Shown here one piece after another: positions 8,560-15,589 of a stretch of DNA of 48,483 nt; the first letter of the stretch is position 1; the number at the start of each line of letters is the position of its first letter. The DNA comes from Gammaproteobacteria bacterium. GTDB lineage: Bacteria > Pseudomonadota > Gammaproteobacteria > UBA9214. The translations under genes and the position numbers were made by a program. The notes beneath the pieces are model-generated. The model was given only the letters and a program-made list of their open reading frames with translations. It searched no databases and had not been told where the DNA came from. The stretch is taken from NCBI GenBank assembly GCA_029860045.1, contig JAOUBY010000007.1, positions 1-48,483 of the forward strand, given 5' to 3'.

Positions 8560-9822
8560 TTAGGCGGAAGCTGCCTGCTCTTCAGCCTTGCGGGCAAACC
8601 ATTTCTCGGCTTCTTCGTCCCAGCCATCCATGCGGATGTAGGAGCTCTGGCGCGGGCTGCCGACCATGTTCGGGTCAACCTCGACGCCGATGCCTTCCAG
8701 GAAGTTAACCAGGCCGATACGCTCGATCATCTCACCGCAGCGCTCGTGCTCCAGGCCGTTCTCTGCCCAGAAATCGATGATCTCTTCGGCCAGTTCCTGC
8801 ATGCTCTCGTAGTCTTCCTCGGTTTCCAGCTTCTTGAACGGGACCACTACGGTACCCATCAGGTCGCCGATCTTCAGCGTGCGCTTGCCGCCGATGAGGA
8901 TGGTCACACCCTTGTCATCACCGGGATGCAGGGCGCGCGGCATCACGTTCAGGCAATGCATGCAGCGTACGCAGTTGTGGTTGTCCACGCTGATGGTGTC
9001 GTCGTCGTTCAGGCTGATGGCCTGGGTCGGGCAACGGGTAATGACATTATCCATGAGGTACTGACGACCTTTCTTCTCCAGGTAGTACTTGACTTCGTCC
9101 TGGTTGATCTTCATGTCGTCACGCCAGGTACCGATAATGGCGAAGTCGGAACGCTCGATTGCATTCTGACAGTCATTCGGGCAACCGGAGACCTTGAACT
9201 TGAACTTGTAGGGCAGGGCCGGGCGATGCACGTCATCGGTGAAGTTGTTCACCATCAGACGGTGAATGCCGTGCTCGTTGCAGTTGGACATTTCGCAGCG
9301 GGCGCCACCGACACAGGACATGGCGGTACGCACACACGGGCCGGCGCCGCCGAGATCAAAGCCATACTCGTTGATCTCGTCAAAGAAGTGCTGGGTGCCA
9401 TCGGTGGTGGTGCCGATGAACATGATGTTGCCGGTCTGACCGTGGAAGGTCACCAGGCCCGAACCATGCTTCTCCCAGCTATCGCCGAGCTGGCGCAGCA
9501 TGTCGGTGGTGTAGAAGTTGCCGGCCGGCGGCTGTACACGGATGGTATGGAATTCTTTTGACTCCGGGAAGGCATCACCGACCTCGGAGAAACGCGGAAT
9601 GATGCCGCCACCATAACCGTACACACTGACGGTGCCGCCTTTCCAGTAACCCTTGCGGGTTTCATAGGAGTGTTCCAGCTGCCCCAGCAGGCCATTGGTG
9701 ACGGAGTTAATACGCTCGTCCGGATGATCGTCACGCAGGCGCTTGATGCCAGTGATGAAGCTGGGCCAGGGGCCGTGCTCCAGTTCGTCCAGCATGGGTG
9801 TTGGGTAGGTGTTCTTGGCCAT
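8560..9822 (-). CDS. dsrA: DsrA, dissimilatory sulfite reductase alpha subunit (reverse type)
   Basis: A 420-residue alpha subunit. Cluster and siroheme ligands are visible in AMSCVGGARCEMSNC and SGCPNDCQNA, and a ferredoxin insert in NHNCVRCMHC. The gene opens the dsr operon. An in-frame ATG also exists at 9831, but the AGGAG site directly abuts it. ATG 9822 (MAKNTYPTPM) is 9 bases from that site and is the better start. The last residues are alanine-rich (EEQAASA). Expression must start in the 9.83-10.3 kb intergenic region. Confidence 0.97.
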   Translation of the reverse strand: MAKNTYPTPMLDELEHGPWPSFITGIKRLRDDHPDERINSVTNGLLGQLEHSYETRKGYWKGGTVSVYGYGGGIIPRFSEVGDAFPESKEFHTIRVQPPAGNFYTTDMLRQLGDSWEKHGSGLVTFHGQTGNIMFIGTTTDGTQHFFDEINEYGFDLGGAGPCVRTAMSCVGGARCEMSNCNEHGIHRLMVNNFTDDVHRPALPYKFKFKVSGCPNDCQNAIERSDFAIIGTWRDDMKINQDEVKYYLEKKGRQYLMDNVITRCPTQAISLNDDDTISVDNHNCVRCMHCLNVMPRALHPGDDKGVTILIGGKRTLKIGDLMGTVVVPFKKLETEEDYESMQELAEEIIDFWAENGLEHERCGEMIERIGLVNFLEGIGVEVDPNMVGSPRQSSYIRMDGWDEEAEKWFARKAEEQAASA

Positions 9823-9925
9823 GGCATTCATCTCCTGGATTGTTTTCTCTTACACCAAATATTTATTTATTCACTGTTTCAGCGCGCTGCCGCCTGCTGC
9901 GGGCAACCTGTGAAAATCAGTGAGT

Positions 9926-9938
9926 TAATACAGTATTA
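9926..9938. promoter_or_regulatory. Perfect 13-base palindrome upstream of dsrA (possible operator)
   Basis: TAATACAGTATTA has two perfect 6-base arms around one central base. It lies about 104 bases upstream of the dsrA start. The arrangement would suit a dimeric repressor or activator, but no regulator is identified and a chance palindrome in AT-rich DNA cannot be excluded. Confidence 0.35.
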
Positions 9939-10190
9939 CTACAGTCCAACTCTCGATTAGCGCATTTTAGGGAGGCCGCACAAGTGAACATATCCTACCC
10001 TTGGGGTGGCGCGGATATAGGCCTGTATCCCGAACGGGGTATTGGTTTATTTATGATTTAATTTCCGTGAGTTAGTAATGGAACGCGACTAAATTAATAT
10101 GAGTAGAACTTTTTCTTATAGTCACGCGCACTTAATCAACATGTGCCGGAATCAGGTGAGCTTTGTTGCAGTAGATTCAGGCAATTAAAC

Positions 10191-10209
10191 GAGAATGACT
10201 CTCATTAGC
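10191..10209. promoter_or_regulatory. Fur-box-like operator
   Basis: GAGAATGACTCTCATTAGC matches the 19-base Fur consensus (GATAATGATAATCATTATC) at 14 of 19 positions. It keeps the GAGAATGA..CTCATT inverted repeat common in gammaproteobacterial Fur sites. It is about 97 bases upstream of the start of the TauD-like gene, so it could place the 10306-12143 operon, and possibly the divergent dsr operon, under iron control. The call comes from the motif match alone. Confidence 0.6.
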
Positions 10210-10305
10210 GGTTGGGCAACTGCTGTGCCCGTCAGCCGCACCTGTGGTGTATTAAAGCGTAGCGGGTCCGTAACATAACCGGTTGCCGTAAACAGGATAC
10301 CGTAC

Positions 10306-11253
10306 ATGACACTCGTACCCGCAGCCGTACCCGGCTTCCAGCCCTTCGACCTTACTGCACACCGGGACTACGCGGCCTGGCGCGAGTGGAAGCTGGCACA
10401 ATATCCTGCAGCCGTGGCTGACCTGCTGGTACAGGTACAGGATCCGGCGCAACTGACTGCTGCGGAACATGCAGCATTGCTTGCCCGTTGTCGCAAGGCC
10501 AACATGGCAATCTACAGTGTCAGCAGCGGGCAGCCAGTCGACAAGGTCGGCATTCGCGCGCTCGGCCGCCAGTTCGGGCTGGAGCGGCTGGATATGAATC
10601 TGCGAGCGGACGAGGACAGCATCACCTCTATCCGGGTGGTGCCGGCATCGGCACAGACACATTACATTCCCTATACCAACCGCCCGTTGAACTGGCATAC
10701 CGACGGGTATTACAACAGCCTGGACGAGCAGGTGCGCGGTGTCGTGATGCATTGCGCGGCCGCCTCGGCCAGTGGTGGCGACAACCTGTTTCTGGACCCC
10801 GAAATTGCCTATATTCTGCTGCGTGATAAAGACCCGGATTTTATTCGTGTGCTGATGCAGCCGGACGTAATGACTATCCCGGCCAATGTCGAGCAGGGTC
10901 GGGAAATCCGCGCGGCGCAGAGTGGACCGGTGTTCTCCCTTGAAAAAGGCAGTCATGCCCTCCATATGCGTTATACAGCACGCACCCGCAGCATCATCTG
11001 GAAGGATGAACGTGCAGTGCATAATGCCATCGGTTTTTTGAGTGAATTACTCGACAGTGATAACCACTGGATCTTTCGGCATCGTTTGCAGGCCGGGCAG
11101 GGCATTATCTGCAATAATGTATTGCATAAGCGCGAGGCCTTTGCCGATGACACCGACCACACGCGTTTGCTGTACCGCGCACGCTACCATGACAGGGTTC
11201 GGGATACTGTGGCCGGTCAGGATTGTTACGGAGAGAGAGCATGCTCTGGTTGA
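10306..11253 (+). CDS. TauD/TfdA-family Fe(II)-dependent dioxygenase
   Basis: A 315-residue protein of the taurine/gamma-butyrobetaine dioxygenase fold. The iron-binding facial triad is visible: His131 and Asp133 in NWHTDGYY and distal His274 in NNVLHKREAF. Arg287 or Arg291 (HTRLLYRAR) is placed to bind 2-oxoglutarate. An AGGA site precedes ATG 10306. Its stop overlaps the next small ORF by 13 bases, and the Cas6-like gene follows, so the three form an operon. Lying divergent to dsr suggests a link to sulfur metabolism, for example desulfonation of an organosulfur substrate, but the substrate cannot be read from the sequence. A Fur-like box upstream would fit an iron enzyme. Confidence 0.82.
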   Translation: MTLVPAAVPGFQPFDLTAHRDYAAWREWKLAQYPAAVADLLVQVQDPAQLTAAEHAALLARCRKANMAIYSVSSGQPVDKVGIRALGRQFGLERLDMNLRADEDSITSIRVVPASAQTHYIPYTNRPLNWHTDGYYNSLDEQVRGVVMHCAAASASGGDNLFLDPEIAYILLRDKDPDFIRVLMQPDVMTIPANVEQGREIRAAQSGPVFSLEKGSHALHMRYTARTRSIIWKDERAVHNAIGFLSELLDSDNHWIFRHRLQAGQGIICNNVLHKREAFADDTDHTRLLYRARYHDRVRDTVAGQDCYGERACSG

Positions 11254-11432
11254 GTGAAGTTCTGTTACAACAGCATGGCCTCGATTCCTTCGAGGCATTG
11301 AAGCAGGCTGTCAGTGAGCGTGCACAGGCAGGTGAAATGCATTTTCGTATGGATGTGCGGCCACCGTTTCCCGATACCCCGGAAGACTGGGAAGATCGCC
11401 TGGAGGCGGCCTTTTACGCCGTGCAGAAATAG
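11241..11432 (+). CDS. Small conserved-looking protein in the dioxygenase/Cas6-like operon
   Basis: A 63-residue acidic protein (MLWLSEVLLQQHGLDSFEAL, ending AAFYAVQK). ATG 11241 has a good GGAGAGAG site and overlaps the end of the upstream dioxygenase gene by 13 bases, pointing to translational coupling. The middle contains a proline/aspartate-rich stretch (RPPFPDTPEDWEDR). I do not recognise a family. The tight overlap and the 21-base gap to the next gene argue that it is real and acts with its neighbours. Confidence 0.65.
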   Translation: MLWLSEVLLQQHGLDSFEALKQAVSERAQAGEMHFRMDVRPPFPDTPEDWEDRLEAAFYAVQK

Positions 11433-11453
11433 CCTGCGACAAACGGGTGAAAT

Positions 11454-12143
11454 ATGTTCTGGAATGATGAAAAAGAGGAAAAGCCGGGGTTCGTGATTCC
11501 GGATGACGTGATCGACCTGGCGTTCAAGGTCGCTTGTCCGACCCTGCCGCTGGATCATGCGCATGCGCTGTCATCGCAATTGCTCAAGGTTCTGCCCTGG
11601 CTGGAGGACGAGGCATTTGCCGGTGTGCACCTGATCCACGGTGCTGCTTCCGGCAATGGCTGGTATCGCCCGGAAGACACCGCCAATGAAATACTGCATC
11701 TGTCCAGGCGCACCCGCATGCGGTTGCGTATTCCCCGGCACCGCCTCGAGGATGCGCAGGGCCTCACCGGTTATACGCTGGATGTCGATGGCCATGCGCT
11801 GGAAGTTGGCGCATCCGATGTCTTTTTGCTTAGCAGTCTGTCCACGTTATTTGCACGCTATGTCATTACCGCTGCCGACACGGATGAAAATATTTTTCTC
11901 AATGAGGCGGCACGAGACCTGAAAGAACTCGGGATTCCGTGCCGCAAGATGCTGGGCGGCATCAGCCATACCATGCAGTTCCCGGATGGACCGGTGCATA
12001 CACGCAGCCTGATGGTGGCGGAACTGGAGCCGGAGCAATCGGTACGCCTGCAACAGGTCGGGCTTGGCGAGGGGCGCAGCATCGGCTGTGGTCTGTTCCT
12101 GCCGCACAAGGGGATCAAGGCGGTCAACGATGAGAAGGAATAA
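11454..12143 (+). CDS. Cas6/Cmx6-like RAMP-fold protein (stand-alone)
   Basis: A 229-residue protein resembling the Cas6/Cmx6 subgroup described for type I-MYXAN CRISPR systems. The N-terminal half has VACPTLPLDHAHALS, LPWLEDE and GVHLIHGAASGNGW; the middle has LSRRTRMRLRIPRHRLEDA. The C-terminus carries a glycine-rich loop, GLGEGRSIGCGLFLPHKG (residues 203-220), the hallmark of RAMP RNA-binding endonucleases. Histidines 36, 59 and 62 are catalytic candidates. Cas6 proteins cut CRISPR precursor RNA, yet no repeat array and no other cas gene is in this window. The gene sits in an operon with a dioxygenase next to dsr. It may serve distant arrays or have a different RNA-processing role. The family call comes from remembered motif similarity. 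Confidence 0.78.
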   Translation: MFWNDEKEEKPGFVIPDDVIDLAFKVACPTLPLDHAHALSSQLLKVLPWLEDEAFAGVHLIHGAASGNGWYRPEDTANEILHLSRRTRMRLRIPRHRLEDAQGLTGYTLDVDGHALEVGASDVFLLSSLSTLFARYVITAADTDENIFLNEAARDLKELGIPCRKMLGGISHTMQFPDGPVHTRSLMVAELEPEQSVRLQQVGLGEGRSIGCGLFLPHKGIKAVNDEKE

Positions 12144-12281
12144 CCCTGTGCACACAAGGGCGGCCGTTGACCACCTCCCTGACTGCCCATATGGGATATG
12201 TTCGCCTCCCGGGGGAGTGGCTATAGTTTCGCCTAACTGATGAATTAACAGAAGAATTACCTATATTTCGGAGACCGCGTC

Positions 12282-12485
12282 ATGAGTGAAAAACAGGAAA
12301 TCATCAAGAAACTGCTGGAAATGCAGAAAAAATTCATCGACATTGAGCATGAAAGCGGTGTCGAGATGAAGGACTATTTTGCTGCCGAAGACGGTCATCC
12401 GCTGAAGGGCTTCCGCCAGGAATACATGGACATGGCCAACAAGCTGGTCGACATGGCACATGAGGAGAAGGGCTCGCATCGCTGA
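12282..12485 (+). CDS. Small acidic helical protein of unknown function
   Basis: A 67-residue protein with no cysteine and no membrane segment. It is mostly charged and predicted helical (KQEIIKKLLEMQKKFIDIEH; QEYMDMANKLVDMAHEEKG). A GGAG site precedes ATG 12282, and a strong rho-independent hairpin follows, so it looks like a single-gene transcript with its own promoter in the 138-base gap upstream. I do not recognise the family. Its position between the Cas6-like gene and a DsrC-family paralog suggests it belongs to the dsr-associated gene set, which is inference. Confidence 0.75.
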   Translation: MSEKQEIIKKLLEMQKKFIDIEHESGVEMKDYFAAEDGHPLKGFRQEYMDMANKLVDMAHEEKGSHR

Positions 12486-12506
12486 TCGCGACCCGGGTAA
12501 CAAATG

Positions 12507-12538
12507 TAAAAAAGCCGCGCATCTGCGCGGCTTTTTTT
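12507..12538 (+). terminator. Rho-independent terminator
   Basis: The hairpin AGCCGCGC-ATCT-GCGCGGCT is followed by seven T and preceded by an A run. It follows the 12282 gene by about 25 bases. The flanking A and T runs let it work in both directions, so it may also end the leftward DsrC-paralog transcript. Confidence 0.9.
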
Positions 12539-12581
12539 GTGTAGCTGATTTGGTCGCGGAAGCGAACTCGCAGACAGGTGT

Positions 12582-12920
12582 TTAATAACCGCCTTTACGC
12601 GCGACGTACGGTAATCCTGCAATCTTGTTGCCCTGCTTGCTGGGTGCGAGCGGAAACAGTACATAGAGATCTTTACTGGTGACTTTCCTGCCCCAGATCT
12701 TGGACATGCCTTTATTGATTGCCCGCTCCATCGGCTGCTCACCGCCATTTTCAAGGTATTCCGTGCGCAGATAATTCAGCACATCAAAGTGTTCCTGGGT
12801 CAGCTCGATGTTATCCTCGGCGGCCAGCGCCCTGGCGATATCCTCATCCCAGGTGCCCGGATCAGTGAGGTTGCCGTTAGCGTCGGTCTCAATGCTCTTG
12901 CCATTTACTTCCAGTGCCAT
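12582..12920 (-). CDS. DsrC/TusE-family paralog lacking both redox cysteines (RspA-like)
   Basis: A 112-residue DsrC-family protein. The fold signature is clear (GTWDEDIARALA; LTQEHFDVLNYLR; DLYVLFPLAPSKQGNKIAGLP). At the positions of the two sulfur-carrying cysteines it has Asn (QGNKIAGL) and, at the end, Gly-Tyr (ARKGGY), and the protein has no cysteine. It cannot carry sulfur by the known chemistry. Such cysteine-less forms have been proposed to be regulatory (RspA). ATG 12920 is 7 bases from AGGAG; the upstream in-frame ATG at 12926 is too close to that site. It is monocistronic, about 2.8 kb from dsrA. Confidence 0.88.
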   Translation of the reverse strand: MALEVNGKSIETDANGNLTDPGTWDEDIARALAAEDNIELTQEHFDVLNYLRTEYLENGGEQPMERAINKGMSKIWGRKVTSKDLYVLFPLAPSKQGNKIAGLPYVARKGGY

Positions 12921-13138
12921 TTCCATACTCCTGGTTCAAGTTTAGAAAAGAAATTTCGGTGTGGAATTGTATTGCAATGTAACCGCTATCGGAAGAGGTA
13001 CAGATGCCACCGGGTAACCAGCCGGAAATGGCCCTGCCTGGGAGTATTCCCTTATGCTGACATTCATGGCGCACAGGTTCAGGGATGGTCGGGTTGCAGG
13101 TAAAATATTGATTTTAGGTGTCTCCGGGACGGTAATAC

Positions 13139-13645
13139 GTGCTGTATCAAGAATTCACTTTAAATAGTTCGGATAAGCTCAATTCCAGCCTGTACACCCG
13201 GTTCATGGAATTGTCCGGTAGCGACCGTATCAGGGAGACACATCACTTTGGTGGTCGCTTCGAGAATATCTATGTAGAGCTGGATGACATTCCGGAAATT
13301 GCTACGCTTCTGGTCGTGGTGAAGCAGCAGGCCGGCCAGTTGCTGGGTATTGCAACAGAAAGATTAAAGGCCGGGTTCTGGTTTAATGCCATGGAGGCAG
13401 GGCATCGGACCGGGCCGCATCACCACGATGAGAATGACGAGTTACTGTCGGCGGTGTACTACATTCGCGTACCGGAGAGTTCGGGTGACCTGATTCTGCA
13501 CGACGATGGCAGGCAGGTCATTATTCATCCGCAGGAAGGCAAGCTGGTGATGTTTGCGCCGGCTGTATTGCATGAGGTGACAGCCAATCTCAGTTCGGAG
13601 ATGCGCTTGTCTGTCGCTTTCAATGTGGGGCCGGTGGAAGGTTAA
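13139..13645 (+). CDS. Putative 2OG-Fe(II) oxygenase-fold protein
   Basis: A 168-residue cupin-like double-stranded beta-helix protein. Candidate metal ligands are the HHHDEND cluster (His94-Asp97) and His145 in PAVLHEVTAN. Arg156 in EMRLSVAFNV is the likely 2-oxoglutarate contact. Motifs such as AVYYIRVPESSGDL resemble the 2OG-Fe(II) oxygenase family PF13759. The predicted start is GTG 13139 and the ribosome site is weak, so the true start may be slightly different. It is one of four non-haem iron oxygenase-fold genes within 6 kb. The substrate is unknown. Confidence 0.7.
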   Translation: MLYQEFTLNSSDKLNSSLYTRFMELSGSDRIRETHHFGGRFENIYVELDDIPEIATLLVVVKQQAGQLLGIATERLKAGFWFNAMEAGHRTGPHHHDENDELLSAVYYIRVPESSGDLILHDDGRQVIIHPQEGKLVMFAPAVLHEVTANLSSEMRLSVAFNVGPVEG

Positions 13646-13672
13646 ACCGGGTATCTGTGCGCAAGGCACTAT

Positions 13673-14344
13673 TTAAACATCCGACCACATGCGTACCAGG
13701 TTGATGTAGGCGTGATTGACCTGTTGTGTTTCGGGTGCGTCCGAACTTTTCTGTAATAATGCCTCGCGCGCCAGGTTGAGTTCGTGCAGCAGGGCGCGTT
13801 GCTCGGGGCTGCGTATCATGCTCTGGATCCAGCTAACGGCAACCAGCCGTTCGCCGCGGGTGACCTCGGCAACCCGGTGAATGCTCGATGAAGGATATAA
13901 TACGGCGTCGCCGGCCGGCAGCTTGACCTGCTGCTCGCCGAAGGCGGTCTGGATGCACAGTTCGCCGCCATCATAACTGTCCGGCTCACACAGGAAGACG
14001 GTGACCGACAGGTCGGAACGGTACAGTTCGCCCTGGCCCATGACCGGGTCGTCGACATGCGCACCGTAGGACATGCCGGCATTGTAGCGTGCGTAGTAGG
14101 GTGCCGCGGTCTTCAGCGGCATGGCGGCACTGCGAAATACCGGGTGTTTCACCAGGCTGCCCATGACGAGATTGTTTAGTTCGGAAAAACGCGCCGGGTC
14201 GAGTGACAGTTCCTCGTTGAGTTTGACGCGCCGTGCCGCCTTGCCTGCGGATTCCCGGCCATCAGCAAAGCGGCCCGTAGCAATCAGCGCAGTCACCTGC
14301 TGCAATTGTGCATCGTCGAGTACTTTTTCAATGTGGGTAAGCAT
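13673..14344 (-). CDS. PKHD-type Fe(II) dioxygenase, YbiX/PiuC family
   Basis: A 223-residue prolyl-4-hydroxylase-like protein. Iron ligands are His96 and Asp98 in YGAHVDDPVMG and His156 in SSIHRVAEVTRGER; Arg166 is the 2-oxoglutarate contact. Length and motifs match the Fe2+-dependent dioxygenase family that includes E. coli YbiX and Pseudomonas PiuC. Relatives are often next to TonB-dependent siderophore receptors and iron-regulated, but no receptor is near here. It converges on the 13139 gene with a 27-base gap. Confidence 0.85.
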   Translation of the reverse strand: MLTHIEKVLDDAQLQQVTALIATGRFADGRESAGKAARRVKLNEELSLDPARFSELNNLVMGSLVKHPVFRSAAMPLKTAAPYYARYNAGMSYGAHVDDPVMGQGELYRSDLSVTVFLCEPDSYDGGELCIQTAFGEQQVKLPAGDAVLYPSSSIHRVAEVTRGERLVAVSWIQSMIRSPEQRALLHELNLAREALLQKSSDAPETQQVNHAYINLVRMWSDV

Positions 14345-14427
14345 GCTCTCGTTTCCTGCAATGGCCGGCGGGTATGCGGTAATATAAACCTTCTATATTG
14401 AGTGTAACCAAATTCAGGGTATCAGGC

Positions 14428-14751
14428 ATGAAATTGAATGTCGTAGTGGAAGATCAGATCTATCCGGTAACGGTACCGGATGCGCTGATTAGCGAGGCGG
14501 CTGATTTTTTTGACAAGATGGATGCCGACATGGACAAGGGCTGGCAGATGAGTCGTGACTGGGTCGACAATCCGAACCTGGAGCAACGGTGTCAGATCAT
14601 CGGTGACAAAATGCTCACTGCCATGCATAACGACAACAAGAAGATGATGATGTTGCTGTCAGCCTATATCCTTGCGCGCGCTCCCGGGGTGACCGGCATC
14701 CGTATCGATACCAACGGAGAAATGCTGGAAACTGAACTGGAAACCAGCTGA
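14428..14751 (+). CDS. Conserved hypothetical protein
   Basis: A 107-residue soluble, acidic, methionine-rich protein (MKLNVVVEDQIYPVTVPDAL; DKMDADMDKGWQMSRDWV). The frame stays open 10 codons upstream, but ATG 14428 gives the more protein-like N-terminus. I recall uncharacterised relatives in other gammaproteobacteria but no function. It lies 29 bases before the next gene on the same strand, so the two may be co-transcribed. Confidence 0.75.
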   Translation: MKLNVVVEDQIYPVTVPDALISEAADFFDKMDADMDKGWQMSRDWVDNPNLEQRCQIIGDKMLTAMHNDNKKMMMLLSAYILARAPGVTGIRIDTNGEMLETELETS

Positions 14752-14780
14752 TCACGCCGTCAAGGCGGTAGTCTGTCCCC

Positions 14781-15131
14781 GTGGCTGATCTGTTTACCCT
14801 TACAGCGCCGTTGCTGATTCGTTTTCCCGATGGCCGTATCGAGGTCATGGTGGAGCGGTTCGTGCACCCGGACGGGCTGGTGTACTTCAGGGCGTTCTGG
14901 GACCAGTGTGAGCCGACAGACGGTATTCGCCGGGTCGAGGGCAAGCTGCGTGGTGAAGGGCCGTGGAAGATTGGTGCGGCTGTCATTACCGTGCTGGGCT
15001 GCCACGGTAGCAACCCGGAGCAAGCTGCCGAGTATGCCGACTGGCAGCTGCACCGGGAGCAGCTGGGCGATGCCTATCCAGACCGTGAAGCCTTGCGCGA
15101 ACTGGTGCGCCGCGTCGGCTACTTGCCCTGA
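14781..15131 (+). CDS. Conserved hypothetical protein
   Basis: A 116-residue soluble protein starting with GTG 14781 (MADLFTLTAPLLIRFPDG). It has no recognisable catalytic motif; GCHGSNPEQAAEYADWQLHR contains one cysteine. It follows the 14428 gene by 29 bases and its last 13 bases overlap the end of the convergent acetyltransferase gene. The function is unknown. Confidence 0.7.
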   Translation: MADLFTLTAPLLIRFPDGRIEVMVERFVHPDGLVYFRAFWDQCEPTDGIRRVEGKLRGEGPWKIGAAVITVLGCHGSNPEQAAEYADWQLHREQLGDAYPDREALRELVRRVGYLP

Positions 15132-15574
15132 GCACTCATTCCGCTGATTTGTTTCACCATGCGCACATGCGCAATGCGGTCAAACAACACATGTCCGTTG
15201 CCCTGCACTATGTAGCCATACTTGCGGTAGAATCCCAGTGCGGATTCACGGGCATCCAGTACGATGCTTGCCGCGCCCAGTGCCTGTGCCCTGTGTTCCA
15301 GCGCCTCCAGCAGGCGACTGCCAAGGCCGCTGCGCTGGTGCATGGCAGCGATTGCCATGTAACGAATCTGTGCCTCGCGAATGCTGTTGAAGTGCAGGCG
15401 GCCGACACCGGTTACCCTGTGCGTACTGTCGATCAGCATCAGGTGTGTGCTGTCTTCATCCAGCGGGTCGCGTTCGCTGCCGCGCGGTTGTTGCCAGGGC
15501 GCGCGCAGGATCTTCCAGCGTAATTCATAATACTGGCGGAAATCTTCCGCGCTGGCCGGCTCGACAATCAGCAT
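15119..15574 (-). CDS. GNAT-family N-acetyltransferase
   Basis: A 151-residue protein with the GCN5 acetyl-CoA signature: MAIAAMHQRSGLGSRLLEAL provides the Q/RxxGxG/A loop near residue 80. DARESALGFYRKYGYIVQG is motif B. The beginning (EDFRQYYELRWKILRAPW) resembles the ElaA/YjcF-like acyltransferase subgroup. The acceptor is unknown. It is 15 bases downstream of the 2OG oxygenase gene, and the three genes 17308-15119 form a leftward operon. Confidence 0.88.
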   Translation of the reverse strand: MLIVEPASAEDFRQYYELRWKILRAPWQQPRGSERDPLDEDSTHLMLIDSTHRVTGVGRLHFNSIREAQIRYMAIAAMHQRSGLGSRLLEALEHRAQALGAASIVLDARESALGFYRKYGYIVQGNGHVLFDRIAHVRMVKQISGMSAQGK

Positions 15575-15589
15575 GTGAAAGCCGGCGTT

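Larger units (their letters stand above)
9832..10305. promoter_or_regulatory. Divergent intergenic region between dsrA and the dioxygenase operon
   Basis: No convincing gene lies in these 474 bases, which are visibly richer in A+T than the flanking genes. They must hold the dsr operon promoter (leftward) and the promoter of the 10306 gene (rightward). Two palindromes stand out: TAATAC-A-GTATTA at 9926-9938, about 105 bases upstream of the dsrA start, and a Fur-box-like GAGAATGACTCTCATT element at 10191-10209. I could not settle on -35/-10 pairs for either direction. Confidence 0.6.

Noticed and set aside
11454-12600. CRISPR array near the Cas6-like gene
   Set aside because: I looked for regularly spaced repeats on both sides and in the rest of the window and found none. 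The short hairpins are terminators.
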